Shown here piece after piece: positions 63,116-64,000 of a DNA stretch of 64,000 nt. The translations under genes were made by a program, and so were the position numbers. Where the stretch lies: positions 71,989 through 135,988 of the forward strand of contig LSRX01001139.1 of NCBI GenBank assembly GCA_001939145.1, in the 5' to 3' direction. Every line of letters starts with the position of its first letter. The first letter of the stretch is position 1. Source of the stretch: Symbiodinium microadriaticum (Eukaryota; Sar; Dinophyceae; Suessiales; Symbiodiniaceae). The notes beneath the pieces are model-generated. The model saw only the letters and a program-made list of their open reading frames with translations, searched no databases and was not told where the DNA came from.

Positions 63116-64000
63116 TCCGGCCTCTAGGCTCTACTGTGGTCTAACCACCTGCCTCCGGTTGGTTGTTACTGGGGCCTTGGTCCCATCTAGAACTCCTCCT
63201 AGCCCTGGCCTCCTGACTCAATCGCTCACGTTCCAGCTTGACCTCTATGGGTTCGAGCTGCTGATCGGCTAACAGCTACTCGGACTATGTTCTCGATCAC
63301 TTGCCGTTTTGGGTCCACTTGTCCTGGTGTTGGTACCTGAACAGGCTTGGCTTTTGGGGTCCTAAACCACTGCTTCGGCTTTCGGCGTTGGCTTCGGTGC
63401 CTTCTTTGCTGCTACATCCGGAACGGCTTCAGGACTAAAGGCTCAGACCTATCCCCAGGACCTCAGGACTAAGAACCTTCGACCCAACGAACGCATCGCC
63501 CTCTGTAAAAACCGCACGTCGCTCGCGGTACTTCTTCGGGCTTGCGGTCTCCTTTGTGGGTAGACCCGACAGCCTGCGCAGTCGGTGTGTGGCCGGGCGA
63601 TGGTGATGAATTGGTTTCGGTTTCCGATCCTTCGCCAACCTAGGGCGCCGATGTCTGCGTATCAGCATCTCGTCATAGTTTGTTGATTTGGCCGCCCTTT
63701 GTTAGCACTCGCACTCCCGAGAACGACCAGAAGAAGCAGCCGATGAAGGACGAGAACGAGGAGCAGCCGATGAAGAAGAAGACCGAGAAGAAGCCCAAGC
63801 CGATCGAGGACATGGCCCTCGGAGTCGTACGTGTGCAGTACACGACCCAGGGGCTCAAAGAGCCCCATCGTGAAGTTGGAGCTGAGGGAAGACCGGTTCC
63901 GGCCAACGAGTTCCTGGGTGCAGCGACTCCAAGTGGTGATCCGAGACGATGGTGGCCTTTCCATGCAACAGGGCTTCAACGTCCTCAAGACGTTTGCTCT
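63116..64000. other. Unassigned end of window, Lys/Glu codon-rich patch
   Basis: 63710-63815 on the plus strand is rich in GAAGAAG, GACGAG and AAGCCG words; one frame reads DQKKQPMKDENEEQPMKKKT, then EKKPKPIEDMALGVVRVQYT, and remains open to the window end. It may be a coding start or compositional noise. Nothing else is recognised. Confidence 0.3.

Overview
This window looks like nuclear DNA of a dinoflagellate alga, most likely Symbiodiniaceae or a close relative; the genus cannot be fixed by eye. Three things point there. (1) Two host genes can only be read through if introns start with GC or GA instead of GT and end in AG, usually followed by G. This is the known dinoflagellate splicing habit. 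(2) The DNA is dominated by decayed retroelements that carry extra enzyme-like domains (DNA-methyltransferase-like, Ulp1-like protease, HAD-like, dioxygenase-like), of kinds reported or familiar from dinoflagellate genomes. (3) Triplet and hexamer repeats are common and coding density is low. There are no bacterial operons, tRNAs, rRNAs or CRISPR arrays.

Layout. 0-8 kb: a triplet-repeat tract, then mostly featureless DNA with pyrimidine-rich repeat segments. 8.49-17.89 kb (minus strand): the best-preserved element, a non-LTR retrotransposon. ORF1 joins a degenerate C5-DNA-methyltransferase domain, a Ulp1/C48-type cysteine protease domain, a zinc knuckle and a coiled coil. ORF2 has a 2A-like motif, an APE-type endonuclease, reverse transcriptase, zinc knuckle and RNase H. 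ORF1 and ORF2 lie in one frame, separated by a single TGA in the context TGA-CTAG. 20.1-22.8 kb (minus): a host voltage-gated cation channel with two EF-hands. 23.9-27.5 kb (minus): a decayed tyrosine-recombinase element. 31-40 kb: overlapping wreckage of DIRS-like and copia-like elements on both strands, including a second methyltransferase remnant. 40-42 kb: simple repeats. 46.8-48.8 kb (minus): a host ABC1/UbiB-family kinase-like gene. 49.4-57.7 kb (minus): a copia-like LTR-class element (HAD-like ORF, coiled-coil ORF, gag, zinc finger plus protease, integrase, reverse transcriptase, RNase H), broken by a few frameshifts and one nonsense codon. 58-64 kb: unassigned DNA with one helical reading frame and a 56-bp minisatellite.

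The genes do not form a pathway. The recurring theme is retroelements that have captured enzyme domains, set between a few intron-rich host genes, nearly all on the minus strand. The most unusual points are the ORF1 domain fusion with its stop-readthrough-like junction, the HAD-like domain in the copia-class element, and the GA-AG intron that divides an EF-hand calcium loop.
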